Shown: positions 9,799 to 20,205 of the stretch, one piece after another
Numbering within the stretch: position 1 is the first letter of the stretch
How the letters are laid out: every line of letters begins with the position of its first letter
Origin: Vibrio thalassae
GTDB lineage: Bacteria > Pseudomonadota > Gammaproteobacteria > Enterobacterales > Vibrionaceae
Length of the DNA: 64,000 bases
Direction of reading: 5' to 3'
NCBI RefSeq assembly: GCF_900089835.1
Contig: NZ_OANU01000003.1
Location: 62,001 to 126,000, forward strand
Program-made: the position numbers and the translations under genes
Notes under the pieces: generated by a model
What the model saw: the letters and a program-made list of their open reading frames with translations, nothing else
Databases searched by the model: none
What the model was told of the DNA's origin: nothing

Positions 9799-12388
9799 AG
9801 CCTACCGTAAACACGTCGAAGAGCGTGCTGCCGAAGGAGTTGTACCAAGACCCCTAGACGCCGAACAAGTTGCTGGACTTGTTGAGCTGTTAAAGAACCC
9901 ACCTCAGGGTGAAGAAGAGTTTATTCTAGACCTCCTCGAGAACCGTATTCCACCTGGTGTTGATGAAGCTGCTTATGTTAAAGCAGGTTTTCTGACGGCT
10001 GTCACTAAGGGCGAAGTCGAATCGCCACTAGTGAGTCGTGAAAAAGCAGCTGAACTCCTTGGCACCATGCAAGGTGGCTATAACATCGAATCACTGATTG
10101 CTTTGCTTGACGAGGCAGCGCTAGCGCCAATTGCCGTTAAAGCCTTGTCTCATACGCTACTGATGTTTGACGCTTTCTACGATGTAGAAGAGAAAGCAAA
10201 AGCAGGTAATGCCTACGCAAAACAAGTATTAACGTCTTGGGCTGAGGCCGAATGGTTCCTGTCTAAACCGGAACTACAAGAAAAAATTACGTTGACAGTA
10301 TTCAAGGTGACGGGTGAAACCAACACGGATGACCTGTCGCCTGCACCTGATGCATGGTCTCGTCCAGATATTCCGGTACACGCGTTAGCGATGCTGAAAA
10401 ACGTACGTGATGGTATTGAACCGGATCAACCAGGTTCAATCGGTCCAATCAAACAAATTGAAACACTAAAAGAAAAAGGTCATCAACTTGTTTATGTTGG
10501 TGACGTAGTAGGAACCGGTTCCTCTCGTAAATCCGCAACCAACTCCGTGTTGTGGTTTATGGGTGATGACATTCCAAACGTACCTAATAAGCGTGCTGGT
10601 GGTTATGTCTTAGGTGGCAAGATTGCACCCATCTTCTTTAACACAATGGAAGATGCAGGGGCGCTGCCAATTGAAGTGGATGTGACTAAGCTGAATATGG
10701 GTGACGTGATTGACGTATATCCATACCAAGGCAAAGTATGCAACCACGATTCAGGTGAAACCTTAGCAGAGTTTGCACTAAAAACAGACGTACTGATTGA
10801 TGAAGTGCGTGCTGGTGGTCGTATTCCACTTATCATTGGCCGTGGTCTTACAGACCGTGCTCGCCAATCTCTAGGCCTTGAGCCGTCAGACGTTTTCCGC
10901 CGCCCTGTTGCCGTTGAAGAGTCAAATGCTGGCTTTACACTGGCTCAGAAAATGGTGGGTAAAGCGTGTGGTGTTGAAGGGGTTCGTCCGGGCACTTATT
11001 GTGAGCCTAAAATGACGACGGTGGGTTCGCAAGATACGACAGGCCCAATGACGCGTGATGAGCTAAAAGACTTAGCATGTCTTGGCTTCTCAGCAGACCT
11101 AGTCATGCAGTCATTCTGCCACACCTCAGCGTATCCAAAACCAGTAGATGTGAACACTCACCACACATTGCCTGATTTCATCATGAACCGTGCAGGTGTG
11201 TCACTGCGTCCAGGGGATGGTGTTATCCACTCTTGGTTAAACCGTATGCTTCTGCCTGATACTGTTGGTACAGGCGGTGACTCACATACTCGTTTCCCTC
11301 TAGGCATTTCTTTCCCAGCAGGTTCTGGTTTGGTCGCGTTTGCGGCGGCAACCGGAGTGATGCCTCTGGATATGCCAGAATCTATCCTTGTTCGCTTTAA
11401 AGGTGAAATGCAGCCAGGTATCACACTTCGTGACCTTGTTCATGCGATTCCTTACTATGCTATCCAGCAAGGTCTACTGACGGTTGAGAAAGCTGGTAAG
11501 ATCAACGAGTTCTCTGGTCGTATCCTAGAGATTGAGGGCGTTGAACATCTCACTGTTGAGCAAGCATTCGAACTTTCTGATGCTTCGGCTGAGCGTAGTG
11601 CTGCAGGTTGTACCGTTAAACTGTCTCAAGAGTCCATCGAAGAGTATTTGAACTCAAACATCACTATGCTTAAGTGGATGATTTCAGAAGGCTATGGTGA
11701 CCGTCGTACTATCGAACGTCGTATTGTTGCAATGCAAGAGTGGCTGGCGAGTCCTGAACTAATGCAAGCAGATAGCGATGCACAATACGCACATGTTATC
11801 GAGATTGACCTTGCAGACGTGACGCAGCCAATCCTTTGTGCACCAAATGACCCTGATGATGCTCGTCTACTTTCTGAGGTGCAAGGGACAGAAATCAACG
11901 AAGTCTTCATTGGTTCTTGTATGACTAACATTGGTCACTTCCGTGCAGCTGGTAAGTTGCTTGATAAGTACAATGGTCAACTAGATACTCGCCTATGGAT
12001 TGCTCCGCCAACGAAAATGGATCGTGACCAGCTAACAGAAGAAGGCTACTACGGTATCTTTGGTCGTGCTGGGGTTCGTATCGAAACTCCGGGATGTTCT
12101 TTGTGTATGGGTAACCAAGCGCGTGTGGCTGACGAAGCGACAGTTATGTCTACGTCGACTCGTAACTTCCCGAACCGTCTTGGTACTGGTGCTAATGTAT
12201 ACCTAGCGTCAGCTGAACTTTCTTCAGTCGGTGCAATCCTAGGTAAGATTCCAACGAAAGAAGAATACCTAGAGTATATGAAGCAGATTGACCCAACAGC
12301 AGCAGATACATACCGCTATCTAAACTTCCACCGTATGGGGCAGTACACAGAAAAAGCAGACACAGTTATCTTTCAAGAGCCTGCTTAA
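9791..12388 (+). CDS. acnB: Aconitate hydratase B
   Basis: TCA-cycle aconitase interconverting citrate and isocitrate via cis-aconitate; AcnB also acts on 2-methylaconitate in some bacteria. It is 865 residues, the same length as E. coli AcnB, and similar end to end. The order is HEAT-like domain, swivel domain ([11 protein letters not shown]), then the catalytic core. The [4Fe-4S] ligands sit at about C710 in [14 protein letters not shown] and C769/C772 in [10 protein letters not shown]. The start is GTG, matching the E. coli N-terminus MLEEYRKH. When iron is lost, AcnB of E. coli becomes an mRNA-binding protein, so the structured leader upstream is worth noting. A strong terminator follows. 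Confidence 0.98.
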   Translation: MLEAYRKHVEERAAEGVVPRPLDAEQVAGLVELLKNPPQGEEEFILDLLENRIPPGVDEAAYVKAGFLTAVTKGEVESPLVSREKAAELLGTMQGGYNIESLIALLDEAALAPIAVKALSHTLLMFDAFYDVEEKAKAGNAYAKQVLTSWAEAEWFLSKPELQEKITLTVFKVTGETNTDDLSPAPDAWSRPDIPVHALAMLKNVRDGIEPDQPGSIGPIKQIETLKEKGHQLVYVGDVVGTGSSRKSATNSVLWFMGDDIPNVPNKRAGGYVLGGKIAPIFFNTMEDAGALPIEVDVTKLNMGDVIDVYPYQGKVCNHDSGETLAEFALKTDVLIDEVRAGGRIPLIIGRGLTDRARQSLGLEPSDVFRRPVAVEESNAGFTLAQKMVGKACGVEGVRPGTYCEPKMTTVGSQDTTGPMTRDELKDLACLGFSADLVMQSFCHTSAYPKPVDVNTHHTLPDFIMNRAGVSLRPGDGVIHSWLNRMLLPDTVGTGGDSHTRFPLGISFPAGSGLVAFAAATGVMPLDMPESILVRFKGEMQPGITLRDLVHAIPYYAIQQGLLTVEKAGKINEFSGRILEIEGVEHLTVEQAFELSDASAERSAAGCTVKLSQESIEEYLNSNITMLKWMISEGYGDRRTIERRIVAMQEWLASPELMQADSDAQYAHVIEIDLADVTQPILCAPNDPDDARLLSEVQGTEINEVFIGSCMTNIGHFRAAGKLLDKYNGQLDTRLWIAPPTKMDRDQLTEEGYYGIFGRAGVRIETPGCSLCMGNQARVADEATVMSTSTRNFPNRLGTGANVYLASAELSSVGAILGKIPTKEEYLEYMKQIDPTAADTYRYLNFHRMGQYTEKADTVIFQEPA

Positions 12389-12430
12389 TGGTGAATTATA
12401 GAGCTTGCTAAGAGCTCTATGCTGAATAGC

Positions 12431-12459
12431 AAAACGGCCACTTTGAGTGGCCGTTTTTT
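12431..12459. terminator. Bidirectional terminator between acnB and the hybrid kinase gene
   Basis: Stem CGGCCACT/AGTGGCCG (12435-12453) with a TTG loop, flanked by AAAA on the left and a run of six T on the right. It lies between two convergent genes and should serve acnB on the plus strand and, less strongly, the kinase gene on the minus strand. Confidence 0.85.
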
Positions 12460-12487
12460 ATGCGCTGAGTTAGTGATGTTATCTAGG

Positions 12488-15400
12488 TTAATTGGTCAGC
12501 AACTTTTGCAGCTTGTCGCGTAGAGCAACAATATGATCACGCTCTGGGCCTAGGCGGTGACAATGGTCGAGTATATATTCTACGGAGCTCAGTACTGTAC
12601 GCCAACGAGGGGTTTTGGGTAATGTTTCCAAGCGTAAGTACTTATCCAGTGTGCGAGTCTGTAAGGTGCTGCGGTCGAGATAAACACGCCATAAACCACT
12701 TTGTTCAGCAAAGGCAAATTTGCTTTGTCCGGTAACACTTTCCCAATACTCTAGAGAGTTGGTCATGGTATCGACTAGCAACTCACGCATCATTTCAGGA
12801 CGCGATTTCTCTTCGTCGACGGCTTTATCCGCCAATTGAGTAAATTCGCCCCCAAGTTCCTTGAGTTCCAGCAGTTTCGCTTTGTCACCTTCAATGGCGT
12901 AGCGCGACAATGCATCGATAGCCGTTTCAAGATTCTTCACACGCGTTTGATCAAGGGATTGCCCTTGTTCGAAGATATAGATGCTCTTGAGTCCTGAGCC
13001 TTCAGGTAAGGTGAGAATGTCGGTGTTGATGTGCTGGCGTACATCATCGACAAAAATATCGATATCTCCGCAATAATGCTCCTGAGACAAATGGATAAAT
13101 TTAGGGGCAATCAGATCTTCAACGTTGGAGCGTTTGAGCTGTTCAACACTGCGTTTAAACATACGTCCGGCACTTTGGTTAGCGAACTGTACCTTGAGGT
13201 CTTCTCGGATACACAGAATGGCTTCTGGTGCACTATCGAGTTGCTCGATTAAACGGCCTTGTGTTTCTAACAAGCTAGCTTCAACCAATGCACGCTGTTT
13301 GATTTCATACTTGAGAAGTTGATTTTCAGCGCGTCGTTCTTCGGCTTTACTGGCTTGAAGGTGAGCGGCGATACGTGCTGCTAACTCTGGCTTGCTAAAC
13401 GGTTTGGCAAGATAGTCATTAGCACCGAGTTCAAAACCACGAACTCGGTCTTCCGATTGATTCAAAGCGGTGAGCATAATGATAGGTAGCGCGGCATGAT
13501 CGTATTGTTCACGAATGGTTTCACACACTTCAAAGCCACTCATTCCAGGCATCATAATATCCAGCAGCAGTAAGTCCGGTTTTTCATGCTCAATGATATC
13601 CAATGTTTCTAAGCCATCTTTGGCTAGTTTCACTTGATAGCCTTCTAGCCTTAAAAAGCTCTCTAAGATACGTAAATTTACTGGCTCATCATCCGCGACA
13701 AGCAGTACTGGCCCATCAGGATTCTCAGGAAGCACTTCCTCTTCTTCTGGGTTGATCTCGGTCGGCTCGGCGATATGGAAATGACTATTTTGACCTAATT
13801 GCGACATATGCTCTATTTCTTCCTGTGTCGCTAAAGGAAGGGTAAAACTAAATGTCGTGCCAACATGAGGCTGACTACTGACATAAAGAGAGCCGCCCAT
13901 CAACTCAATAAGCTGTCGACTTATCGACAAACCAAGCCCTGCCCCTTGACGGTAATGGCCGGAATCATGGCCTGCTTGAACCAGTGGCTCAAAGATATGT
14001 TCAAGCTGCTGGGCAGGAATCCCTTGGCCAGTATCGACAACTTGCACACGAATATGATCATCCATAGCGGTGGCTGACAATACGATCTTGCCTTCATTGG
14101 TGTATTTGATGGCATTACCAACAAGGTTATAAAGCACCTGTTCTAAGCGCTGTGGATCGGCTGAGACATAAGGCAATGGCTCGAGGACTTGGTTAATAAT
14201 TCGGATTTTTTTGTCACCAAGTAGATGATGTGATAGCTCCAATACCAATTGCGTAGCGCTGGTTAAACTGATAGCGGAACGCTCAATATCTAAATTGCCA
14301 TAACGCATTTTGTGATAGTCGAGAAGATCGTCCACTAACCCGGCAAGGCGCTGGCCACTGTTAACAATGATATCAAGCTGGTATTTATGATTGGCACCAA
14401 TTGGCCCATTGGCACCAGAGATCATTGCCTCTGCAATTCCGATCATGCCGTGAAGAGGGGTGCGAAGTTCGTGAGAGGTAGTTGCAAGGAACTCATCTTT
14501 CAGCTTGTTGGCTAGCTGTAATTCTTCATTTTGCTTTTTAATGGTGATTAAATTTTGTTCTAGCTCTTGGTTCTGACTCTTAATAAGTTCGATTTTCTCT
14601 TTTATTGATCGTCTCATACGTTCAAAGCTCAACGCGAGTCGACCAATTTCATCTTTACGGTCAGCGCTAATAATCGAAGGTTCTAAGTCTCCGCCAGAGG
14701 CTCTTTCCGCGGCCCATGTCAGCTTGAGCAGTGGCGAAGTAATAAAGTTGGAAAGGTAATGTGAGGCGATGACAACGAGCACAATCGCGGTCAGCATGGC
14801 GATAAAAAACAGCTTTTCGAGTTGCCTTACACTCGCAAAAGCGATGGCTTCTGGTGTTTCAGCAACCAATGCCCAATTGGTGTCATTGAGTTGTATGGGC
14901 GTGTAGGCTGCAAAATAGTCTTCATCTTTAGCATTAGTGTAGCTACCCACCATAGTCAACCCTGACAAAGCCTGCGAGATAACGTCGTTACTGTTGTTTA
15001 TGGTGTCTTGTTTGAGTCCAAGTATCTTTGGTTTATGGTCGCTTCCGACTAGCAGCAATTCAATATCATCAGGCTTGCCATCTGTGATGAGTTTAGTGAT
15101 GCCTTTAATGGGGAGCCTGAACATGGCATAGCTGTGAAGGTAGCCTTGTTGGATGATAGGTGCGCCAAGCCAGGCGTATTGTTGATCATCCTGCAGGGCA
15201 AAATCGGAAATGACAACTGGGGTGTATTCTTCGTTTTCTTTGCGCTTGTGTGTGACCTCCGACTTTAAACGATCGAACGTTTCGCCAAGGATTTGAGTTG
15301 AAAATTCACCCGTTTCTAAGTTTGTGCCGTAATAACGATGTTTGTACACCGAGTAGGTGACGTTACCAGCCAGATCAACCAGGATGATATCGTCAAAATC

Positions 15401-15874
15401 TGAGCGTTTGAGATGCTCCATAAAAGCTCTATGGTAGCGCTTGTGAAGAAGACGATAGCGCTCACTTCCTACGTAGCTACTAGAGTCTGGTAGGATCGCG
15501 GTTTTTACTTGATTACCTGAACCTTGTATATAACGTTCTTGGGCATGCTGCCTCGCTTGTTCTATATCATTGCCAAGGCGTTGGAATGCATTCACCAGAC
15601 CATAGAATCGCCCGCCACTGGCATAAGCAAGTTCTGATCTTACAAAACCCATGACTTCGGATTCTTGTGCTTGAAAGTAGTTGAGCAGCTGTTGCTTCTT
15701 GGTATCTCTAATTGAAACCAAATGAGAGGTGCTTTGATCTTTGAGATCTTGGCTATGAGCATTGAGAAAGAATAGAGCGATGACGGTCAAGGGCGTAATG
15801 CTAAGCACCAGAAAAGCCATCATCAAGGTGTTTTGTAGCCGCTTGAATTTTTGTTTTCGATACAACTTGAACAT
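12488..15874 (-). CDS. Hybrid sensor histidine kinase/response regulator with C-terminal PAS-like region
   Basis: Inner membrane sensor of 1128 residues. Membrane segments near 18-38 and 353-375 enclose a periplasmic Cache-like sensor. HAMP (about 376-430) and a coiled coil follow. HisKA carries the phospho-acceptor H468 in SHELRTPLHG, and HATPase_c has the N-box LVGNAIKYT and the G boxes DTGQGIP and GAGLGLS. A receiver domain (about 722-840) has phospho-acceptor D772 and K824. After the receiver comes a short coiled coil, a PAS-like segment (about 873-935) and a helical tail. There is no HPt domain, so phosphotransfer to a response regulator would need a separate HPt protein. No cognate regulator gene is adjacent. 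I cannot name the stimulus or assign an orthologue. Confidence 0.88.
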   Translation of the reverse strand: MFKLYRKQKFKRLQNTLMMAFLVLSITPLTVIALFFLNAHSQDLKDQSTSHLVSIRDTKKQQLLNYFQAQESEVMGFVRSELAYASGGRFYGLVNAFQRLGNDIEQARQHAQERYIQGSGNQVKTAILPDSSSYVGSERYRLLHKRYHRAFMEHLKRSDFDDIILVDLAGNVTYSVYKHRYYGTNLETGEFSTQILGETFDRLKSEVTHKRKENEEYTPVVISDFALQDDQQYAWLGAPIIQQGYLHSYAMFRLPIKGITKLITDGKPDDIELLLVGSDHKPKILGLKQDTINNSNDVISQALSGLTMVGSYTNAKDEDYFAAYTPIQLNDTNWALVAETPEAIAFASVRQLEKLFFIAMLTAIVLVVIASHYLSNFITSPLLKLTWAAERASGGDLEPSIISADRKDEIGRLALSFERMRRSIKEKIELIKSQNQELEQNLITIKKQNEELQLANKLKDEFLATTSHELRTPLHGMIGIAEAMISGANGPIGANHKYQLDIIVNSGQRLAGLVDDLLDYHKMRYGNLDIERSAISLTSATQLVLELSHHLLGDKKIRIINQVLEPLPYVSADPQRLEQVLYNLVGNAIKYTNEGKIVLSATAMDDHIRVQVVDTGQGIPAQQLEHIFEPLVQAGHDSGHYRQGAGLGLSISRQLIELMGGSLYVSSQPHVGTTFSFTLPLATQEEIEHMSQLGQNSHFHIAEPTEINPEEEEVLPENPDGPVLLVADDEPVNLRILESFLRLEGYQVKLAKDGLETLDIIEHEKPDLLLLDIMMPGMSGFEVCETIREQYDHAALPIIMLTALNQSEDRVRGFELGANDYLAKPFSKPELAARIAAHLQASKAEERRAENQLLKYEIKQRALVEASLLETQGRLIEQLDSAPEAILCIREDLKVQFANQSAGRMFKRSVEQLKRSNVEDLIAPKFIHLSQEHYCGDIDIFVDDVRQHINTDILTLPEGSGLKSIYIFEQGQSLDQTRVKNLETAIDALSRYAIEGDKAKLLELKELGGEFTQLADKAVDEEKSRPEMMRELLVDTMTNSLEYWESVTGQSKFAFAEQSGLWRVYLDRSTLQTRTLDKYLRLETLPKTPRWRTVLSSVEYILDHCHRLGPERDHIVALRDKLQKLLTN

Positions 15875-15925
15875 AGTTATCGCTTGGCTCTCAGTATGAC
15901 GAATTAAGAAAGAGTTAACCCTATC

Positions 15926-15953
15926 AATCTAATAACTTTTTTTTCTTTGACAA
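15926..15953 (-). promoter_or_regulatory. Candidate promoter of the hybrid kinase gene
   Basis: On the minus strand: TTGTCA, a 16-bp A-rich spacer, TAGATT, about 50 bases before the kinase start. The spacer contains an eight-base A tract. It is the only good hexamer pair I see in the 233-bp gap between the kinase gene and rsmC. Confidence 0.4.
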
Positions 15954-16060
15954 GTAAGTTGGCGGTAAATCGTGTGGAGTAACACAAAAATAACGTTTGG
16001 AATAAATTTTTACTAATCGAAGATAGCGGGGAGAAGAGAGTAAATTAAATAATTTCAATC

Positions 16061-16091
16061 GGTTGGCGCTCTTGTCGGGAGCGCCAGCCAG
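16061..16091 (-). terminator. Hairpin downstream of rsmC, possible terminator
   Basis: An 11-bp stem with one wobble pair (GGTTGGCGCTC against GAGCGCCAGCC, loop TTGTCGG), starting 17 bases past the rsmC stop. On the minus strand it is followed by CGATTGAAATT and not a T run, so termination efficiency is doubtful. Confidence 0.4.
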
Positions 16092-16107
16092 TAATGCGGT
16101 TTGTCAC

Positions 16108-17130
16108 TTATTTTGTTGCGTGATAGATGGCAAATTTGCGATTTTTATCAACAGTCTGGCAGTGACCAAATTGTTTCTCAATGATCGGAGGGTATTTGAG
16201 GAAACTATTGGCGACGATCATTAATTGTCCATCGTCAGTTAGGTAATTAAGCGCATCAGACAATAACGTTTCGGTGGCTGAGTAGCTAGTATCTAGGCCT
16301 GCATGAAATGGCGGATTACTGACAATAAAGTCTAATCCCGGTTCGACATCTGAGTAGACGTCTGACGCAAAGACTTGACCTTTAAGGTTGTTTGCCAGTA
16401 GCGTTTGTTTGCTGGATTCAATGGCAAAGGCATTGATATCACACATGTGGAGTTCAATGTTGCCATATTTAAGTCCCATGTAAGCACCGATTACACCAGC
16501 ACCACAACCAAAGTCGAGCACTTTTCCTTTGAGTTCAGGAAGGTTATTTAGCAGTAACTGGCTGCCACCATCAAACTCACCATGACTGAACACACCTGGT
16601 AGACTTTTGACGGTAATAGGCAGTCCGTTAAGTTCTACTTGGTAGTGTTTAAACCAGCTGTCTAGCGCAAAGGATTCTGGTGCGGATTGGCACATTCCCC
16701 AATAAAATGAGCAACGTCGAGCGGAGTCGTATTTGTTGAGTGGTCCGTATGGCTTGAACATTTTTTCAATGCTTTTTACCCCAGAGCGGTTCTCTCCGAC
16801 GACGGCAATTTCTGTGTCGTTACCAAGCTGCGCCAACGCCATTTCTAGCAGCATCTGCGCTTCAGCTTTGGCTTTTGGCCAGTACAGTAAAATCATATCC
16901 GCATCAATGTCACTTGGTAATGAAGCGCCAAACAAAGTGGTGATTTTGCTTGAGGAGCTTAACATGCGGTAAGTAATGTAATTACTGGTAAAGACCGTGA
17001 CTTTGTCACAGTGCTTGCTAAGCTCGAACGGGAATTGATCTTCAATTTCGCCAATGACTAACACGCGTTTTTGTGCGAAGTATTCGAGTTGCCTTTCCGC
17101 GATTTGACTGGGTGCGATGTAGGTTGCCAT
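16108..17130 (-). CDS. rsmC: 16S rRNA (guanine(1207)-N(2))-methyltransferase RsmC
   Basis: Methylates N2 of G1207 in 16S rRNA within the 30S subunit, using S-adenosylmethionine. It is 340 residues with the typical duplicated layout. The N-terminal half is a degenerate methyltransferase fold that helps bind RNA. The C-terminal catalytic half has the SAM-binding motif [14 protein letters not shown] (around residue 205) and the catalytic NPPF motif (VSNPPFHAG, around 270). The start ATG at 17130 is the first in frame. It follows the AI-2E-family permease gene on the same strand but is separated from it by a terminator. Confidence 0.95.
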   Translation of the reverse strand: MATYIAPSQIAERQLEYFAQKRVLVIGEIEDQFPFELSKHCDKVTVFTSNYITYRMLSSSSKITTLFGASLPSDIDADMILLYWPKAKAEAQMLLEMALAQLGNDTEIAVVGENRSGVKSIEKMFKPYGPLNKYDSARRCSFYWGMCQSAPESFALDSWFKHYQVELNGLPITVKSLPGVFSHGEFDGGSQLLLNNLPELKGKVLDFGCGAGVIGAYMGLKYGNIELHMCDINAFAIESSKQTLLANNLKGQVFASDVYSDVEPGLDFIVSNPPFHAGLDTSYSATETLLSDALNYLTDDGQLMIVANSFLKYPPIIEKQFGHCQTVDKNRKFAIYHATK

Positions 17131-17150
17131 GACGAGTTATCTCTGGAAGT

Positions 17151-17185
17151 AAAAAGGGAGGGGATTCTCTCACAAAGCCCTCCCT
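17151..17185 (-). terminator. Terminator after the AI-2E-family permease gene
   Basis: Perfect 8-bp stem AGGGAGGG (17155-17162) with CCCTCCCT (17178-17185), loop 15 nt. On the minus strand the stem is followed by TTTTT. It lies between the permease stop and the rsmC start. Confidence 0.65.
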
Positions 17186-17196
17186 GAAAAAAGTAG

Positions 17197-18282
17197 CTAG
17201 CTGTTATCTTGTCCGTCTAAGAAGTCTTTAAATTCTTCTTCGTACATATTGAATAAGACCATAGTGATAGCGAAGATAAGCGGGCCGTATATCAAGCCAA
17301 TTAAACCAAATAGATGAATCCCTCCAAGTAGAGAGAAGAAAATCATCAGGGTATTCATACCTGCGCTCCCTTGCATGAGTAGTGGGCGCAAGACGTTATC
17401 AATCGAGCCAACCACTGCAATGCTCCATGCGGCTAAGAATAAGCCCCAAGTGGTGTCACCGCTTATCAACAGATAAGCCGTGGCAGGAATCCAAATAAGC
17501 GCCGTTCCCACAACAGGAATGAAGGAAGCAAATCCCATCATCGTGCCCCAAAATAACCCAGGGAAGCCTGCCATCCACATACCGAAGCCACCAGCAGCAC
17601 CTTGGGCAATGGCGGTTAAAAATGATCCCATGACCGCTGATTTGGATACTTTTTCAATCTCATTCAACAGACGATCTTCTTGGCTGCGAGAGAAGGGCAA
17701 AATATGACGGATCGCAGCGATGATTTTGTCGTGATCTCGTAATAGGAAGAATAAAACAAACAGCATCAAGAAAAAGTTCATGAGGAAATTCGTCGCATCA
17801 CCAAGAATTTTAGCGCTGGTTGCCACTAGATTTGAACCTAATGAAGTGGCGAACTCAGCCGCTTTCTGAGCAATATTCTGAGCGTTAATAGCATCGAATG
17901 GGAGATAGTTATTGATAAACTTTAGGGCGGTTTTCACCCAAGGATGAGCAATGACTTCTTGGATACCACCACCAGTCACCCACTGATACAAGTTTTGCGA
18001 AAACACAGCTCCTTGCTGCATGATAGCGCTAAACACTAAAAGTAGCGGCATCACAATAATAAACGTCAGCACAATACACGACAGCAAAGCGACGATGTTT
18101 TTATGGTTTGGTAGTTTATTCTCGATCCATTCGTGAATGGGGAACATCAATAACGATAGGATGAACGCCATCACAATGGAGTTCATATAGGGTTCGACTA
18201 ATAAAAAGCAAGCAAACGCTGCAAACAGTAGGGCGAAGATCAACACCCAGTGACTGGCAGTTACATTCATTTTATTTTTCAC
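17197..18282 (-). CDS. AI-2E family transporter (PerM/UPF0118-type permease)
   Basis: Polytopic inner membrane protein of 361 residues with seven to eight hydrophobic segments. It has the family layout: a helix pair at the N-terminus, a large periplasmic or amphipathic region (about 100-150), then PVVGTALIWIPA and the last helices with SIDNVLRP and a GPLIFAITMV end. The family name comes from E. coli TqsA, which exports autoinducer-2, but other members are Na+/H+ antiporters or have no known substrate, so the transported compound is open. The start is GTG with GAGG seven bases upstream; ATG four codons later is the alternative. Confidence 0.85.
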   Translation of the reverse strand: MKNKMNVTASHWVLIFALLFAAFACFLLVEPYMNSIVMAFILSLLMFPIHEWIENKLPNHKNIVALLSCIVLTFIIVMPLLLVFSAIMQQGAVFSQNLYQWVTGGGIQEVIAHPWVKTALKFINNYLPFDAINAQNIAQKAAEFATSLGSNLVATSAKILGDATNFLMNFFLMLFVLFFLLRDHDKIIAAIRHILPFSRSQEDRLLNEIEKVSKSAVMGSFLTAIAQGAAGGFGMWMAGFPGLFWGTMMGFASFIPVVGTALIWIPATAYLLISGDTTWGLFLAAWSIAVVGSIDNVLRPLLMQGSAGMNTLMIFFSLLGGIHLFGLIGLIYGPLIFAITMVLFNMYEEEFKDFLDGQDNS

Positions 18283-18348
18283 AACGTTTCCTCAAGCCTT
18301 CTCAGGGAAGGGGCAATGACTTTCTGACAAACGCCTACACACGAGGCA

Positions 18349-18377
18349 TTCTTACTTAGTTATAGTGGTCATATAAT
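18349..18377 (+). promoter_or_regulatory. Candidate promoter of the 40-aa protein gene
   Basis: A perfect -10 hexamer TATAAT at 18372-18377, with TTCTTA 17 bases upstream as a weak -35. It lies about 64 bases before the small ORF. The -35 is poor, so activation by another factor is possible. Confidence 0.35.
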
Positions 18378-18440
18378 GGACGCAAAATGTTGAACGATCA
18401 ACGTTAATTGCTTTGCATTCACGGGTTATAAGGAGGGGAT

Positions 18441-18563
18441 ATGGGGTGCTGTAATGATGACAAGAAGTGTCCATCAAATAAGCGTAAAAAGCGTACTATT
18501 CCTTGGTTTTCTTTGACAATTGGGTTACTGATCATTCTTGCTATATTTCACTGGCAGGCATAA
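18441..18563 (+). CDS. Small single-span membrane protein, 40 residues, unknown function
   Basis: I do not recognise this protein. The ORF begins with ATG preceded by AAGGAGGGG, one of the strongest ribosome binding sites in the window, six bases away, and ends at TAA. The first 19 residues hold three cysteines (C3, C4, C10) and a basic patch NKRKKR. Residues 20-37 form one hydrophobic helix (IPWFSLTIGLLIILAIF), ending HWQA. By the positive-inside rule the N-terminus should be cytoplasmic. It sits alone between the AI-2E permease gene (divergent) and hemL (convergent). Composition is like its neighbours. The strength of the ribosome site and the coherent topology support a real gene. Confidence 0.72.
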   Translation: MGCCNDDKKCPSNKRKKRTIPWFSLTIGLLIILAIFHWQA

Positions 18564-18588
18564 AAAAGGGCTGATTAATCAGCCCTTA
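18564..18588 (-). terminator. Terminator of hemL
   Basis: A perfect palindrome AAGGGCTGATTAATCAGCCC plus TT, followed on the minus strand by a run of T. It lies directly between the 40-aa gene stop and the hemL stop. On the plus strand there is no T run. Confidence 0.75.
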
Positions 18589-18609
18589 AGCGTTAACGCT
18601 GAGTTGGTA

Positions 18610-19902
18610 TTATGCTTCTTTAGCAATAATTGCGAAACAACAATCCGCCGCTTCAAGCGTCGCTTCAATTTCTTTAGAGCCGTGTGCTAACGAGGTGAAG
18701 CTCGCTTCAAATGCTGATGGTGCTAGGTAAACACCGTGGTCTAGCATTAAATGGAAGAAACGTTTGAAACGCTCAACATCGCACTTAGCGACATCTTCAT
18801 AACAAGTAATGGTGTCTTGCTCGGTAAAGAAGAAACCAAACATCCCACCCACTTGGTTTACAACCAGAGGAATACCGTGTTTGTCAGCCAGTTGCTTAAA
18901 GCCGCTAGCTAGCTGCTTAGTTTTGTTGGTCAGACGCTTCTCATTACCTTCTTCTGACAGTAGCGTCAAACAAGCGTATCCCGCCGCCATAGCAATAGGG
19001 TTGCCCGAGAGCGTACCAGCTTGATAAACAGGACCTGTTGGTGCGATGTACTGCATGACTTCTTTACGACCACCAAAAGCACCGACAGGCATACCGCCAC
19101 CGATGATTTTACCCAGTGTAGTTAGGTCTGGTTTGATGTTGTAATGTGCCTGTGCGCCGCCTTGAGCAACACGGAACCCCGTCATTACTTCATCAAAAAT
19201 AAGTAGAGCACCTTCGTCATCACAGATCTGACGTAGACCTTCATGGAAGCCTTCAACTGGTGGAATACAGTTCATATTACCGGCGACTGGCTCAACGATA
19301 ATACACGCGATTTCGCCTTTGTTGGCTTCAAATAATGCTTTAACAGAGTCTAAATCATTGAAACGTGCAGTCAGCGTGTACTTAGCAAAATCAGCAGGTA
19401 CACCAGGAGAGCTTGGTTGACCGAGTGTCAAAGCACCTGAGCCCGCTTTCACTAATAGACTATCGGCATGACCGTGGTAGCAACCTTCGAATTTCAGAAT
19501 CTTGTCACGACCCGTGTAGCCACGCGCTAGACGAATCGCACTCATGGTTGCTTCTGTACCAGAACTTACCATGCGCAGTTGTTCCATGGATGGCACCAAC
19601 TTGCGGACTAATTCCGCCATGTTGATTTCCATTTCAGTTGGTGCACCGAAACTTAATCCACGTTGTGCTGCATCTATCACTGCATCACGAATTGCAGCGT
19701 GGTTGTGGCCTAGAATCATAGGACCCCATGAACCTACGTAATCAATGTACGCTTTACCATCAGCATCAAAAATCAATGGACCATCGGCACGTTCGATAAA
19801 AATAGGTGAACCACCTACGCCGTTGAAGGCACGAACCGGAGAATTAACACCGCCCGGGATGGTCTGTTGCGCTTTTTCATACAGCTCAGCTGATTTGGTC
19901 AT
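18610..19902 (-). CDS. hemL: Glutamate-1-semialdehyde 2,1-aminomutase
   Basis: PLP enzyme converting glutamate-1-semialdehyde into 5-aminolevulinate, the last step of the C5 route to haem. It is 430 residues, the usual length. The frame is open for 77 more codons upstream, but I chose ATG at 19902: AGAGGAA lies at proper distance and [26 protein letters not shown] is not preceded by anything family-like. Seen: [10 protein letters not shown], the PLP region [34 protein letters not shown] and the Schiff-base lysine in [17 protein letters not shown] (about residue 265). It is divergent from erpA and has its own terminator. Confidence 0.97.
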   Translation of the reverse strand: MTKSAELYEKAQQTIPGGVNSPVRAFNGVGGSPIFIERADGPLIFDADGKAYIDYVGSWGPMILGHNHAAIRDAVIDAAQRGLSFGAPTEMEINMAELVRKLVPSMEQLRMVSSGTEATMSAIRLARGYTGRDKILKFEGCYHGHADSLLVKAGSGALTLGQPSSPGVPADFAKYTLTARFNDLDSVKALFEANKGEIACIIVEPVAGNMNCIPPVEGFHEGLRQICDDEGALLIFDEVMTGFRVAQGGAQAHYNIKPDLTTLGKIIGGGMPVGAFGGRKEVMQYIAPTGPVYQAGTLSGNPIAMAAGYACLTLLSEEGNEKRLTNKTKQLASGFKQLADKHGIPLVVNQVGGMFGFFFTEQDTITCYEDVAKCDVERFKRFFHLMLDHGVYLAPSAFEASFTSLAHGSKEIEATLEAADCCFAIIAKEA

Positions 19903-20205
19903 GGAAAGTTCCTCTTTGCTTGTTCGGACCAAGTTGAGCAGCATTGTACATCTCCGCACAGATTCTAGTAGTGTTTTGAGCACATTTTCGTAAATTAGCG
20001 TTTGAATCTGCTGTAAAGCTAATTTGCTTTTGCGTAATACTTGAACGAAGCAGTCAGGTATTAGATAATCTGGTGCAATAACTTTAAAAATTATATGCAA
20101 GGTCTGGTGAGCAACTGGGCCGTCGTTTTTCATCGCAGGGGATATCTGCCCATCATTAGGTTGTGGTAGGGTGTTATTTGCGATTGAGTAGCAAGAGAGG
20201 TTCCC
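19903..20205. promoter_or_regulatory. Divergent hemL-erpA intergenic region with erpA promoter candidate
   Basis: This 303-bp gap between divergent genes has no credible ORF; the long in-frame extension of hemL has no family similarity. On the plus strand TTGAAC (20041-20046), a 17-bp spacer and GATAAT (20064-20069) form a good sigma70 promoter for erpA, with a leader of about 130 nt. I did not find an equally good promoter for hemL. I looked for an IscR-type site but could not support one by eye. Confidence 0.5.

Noticed and set aside
19903..20133. 77-codon in-frame N-terminal extension of hemL
   Set aside because: No similarity to the family, a good Shine-Dalgarno at the internal ATG 19902, and the normal protein length is reached from there.
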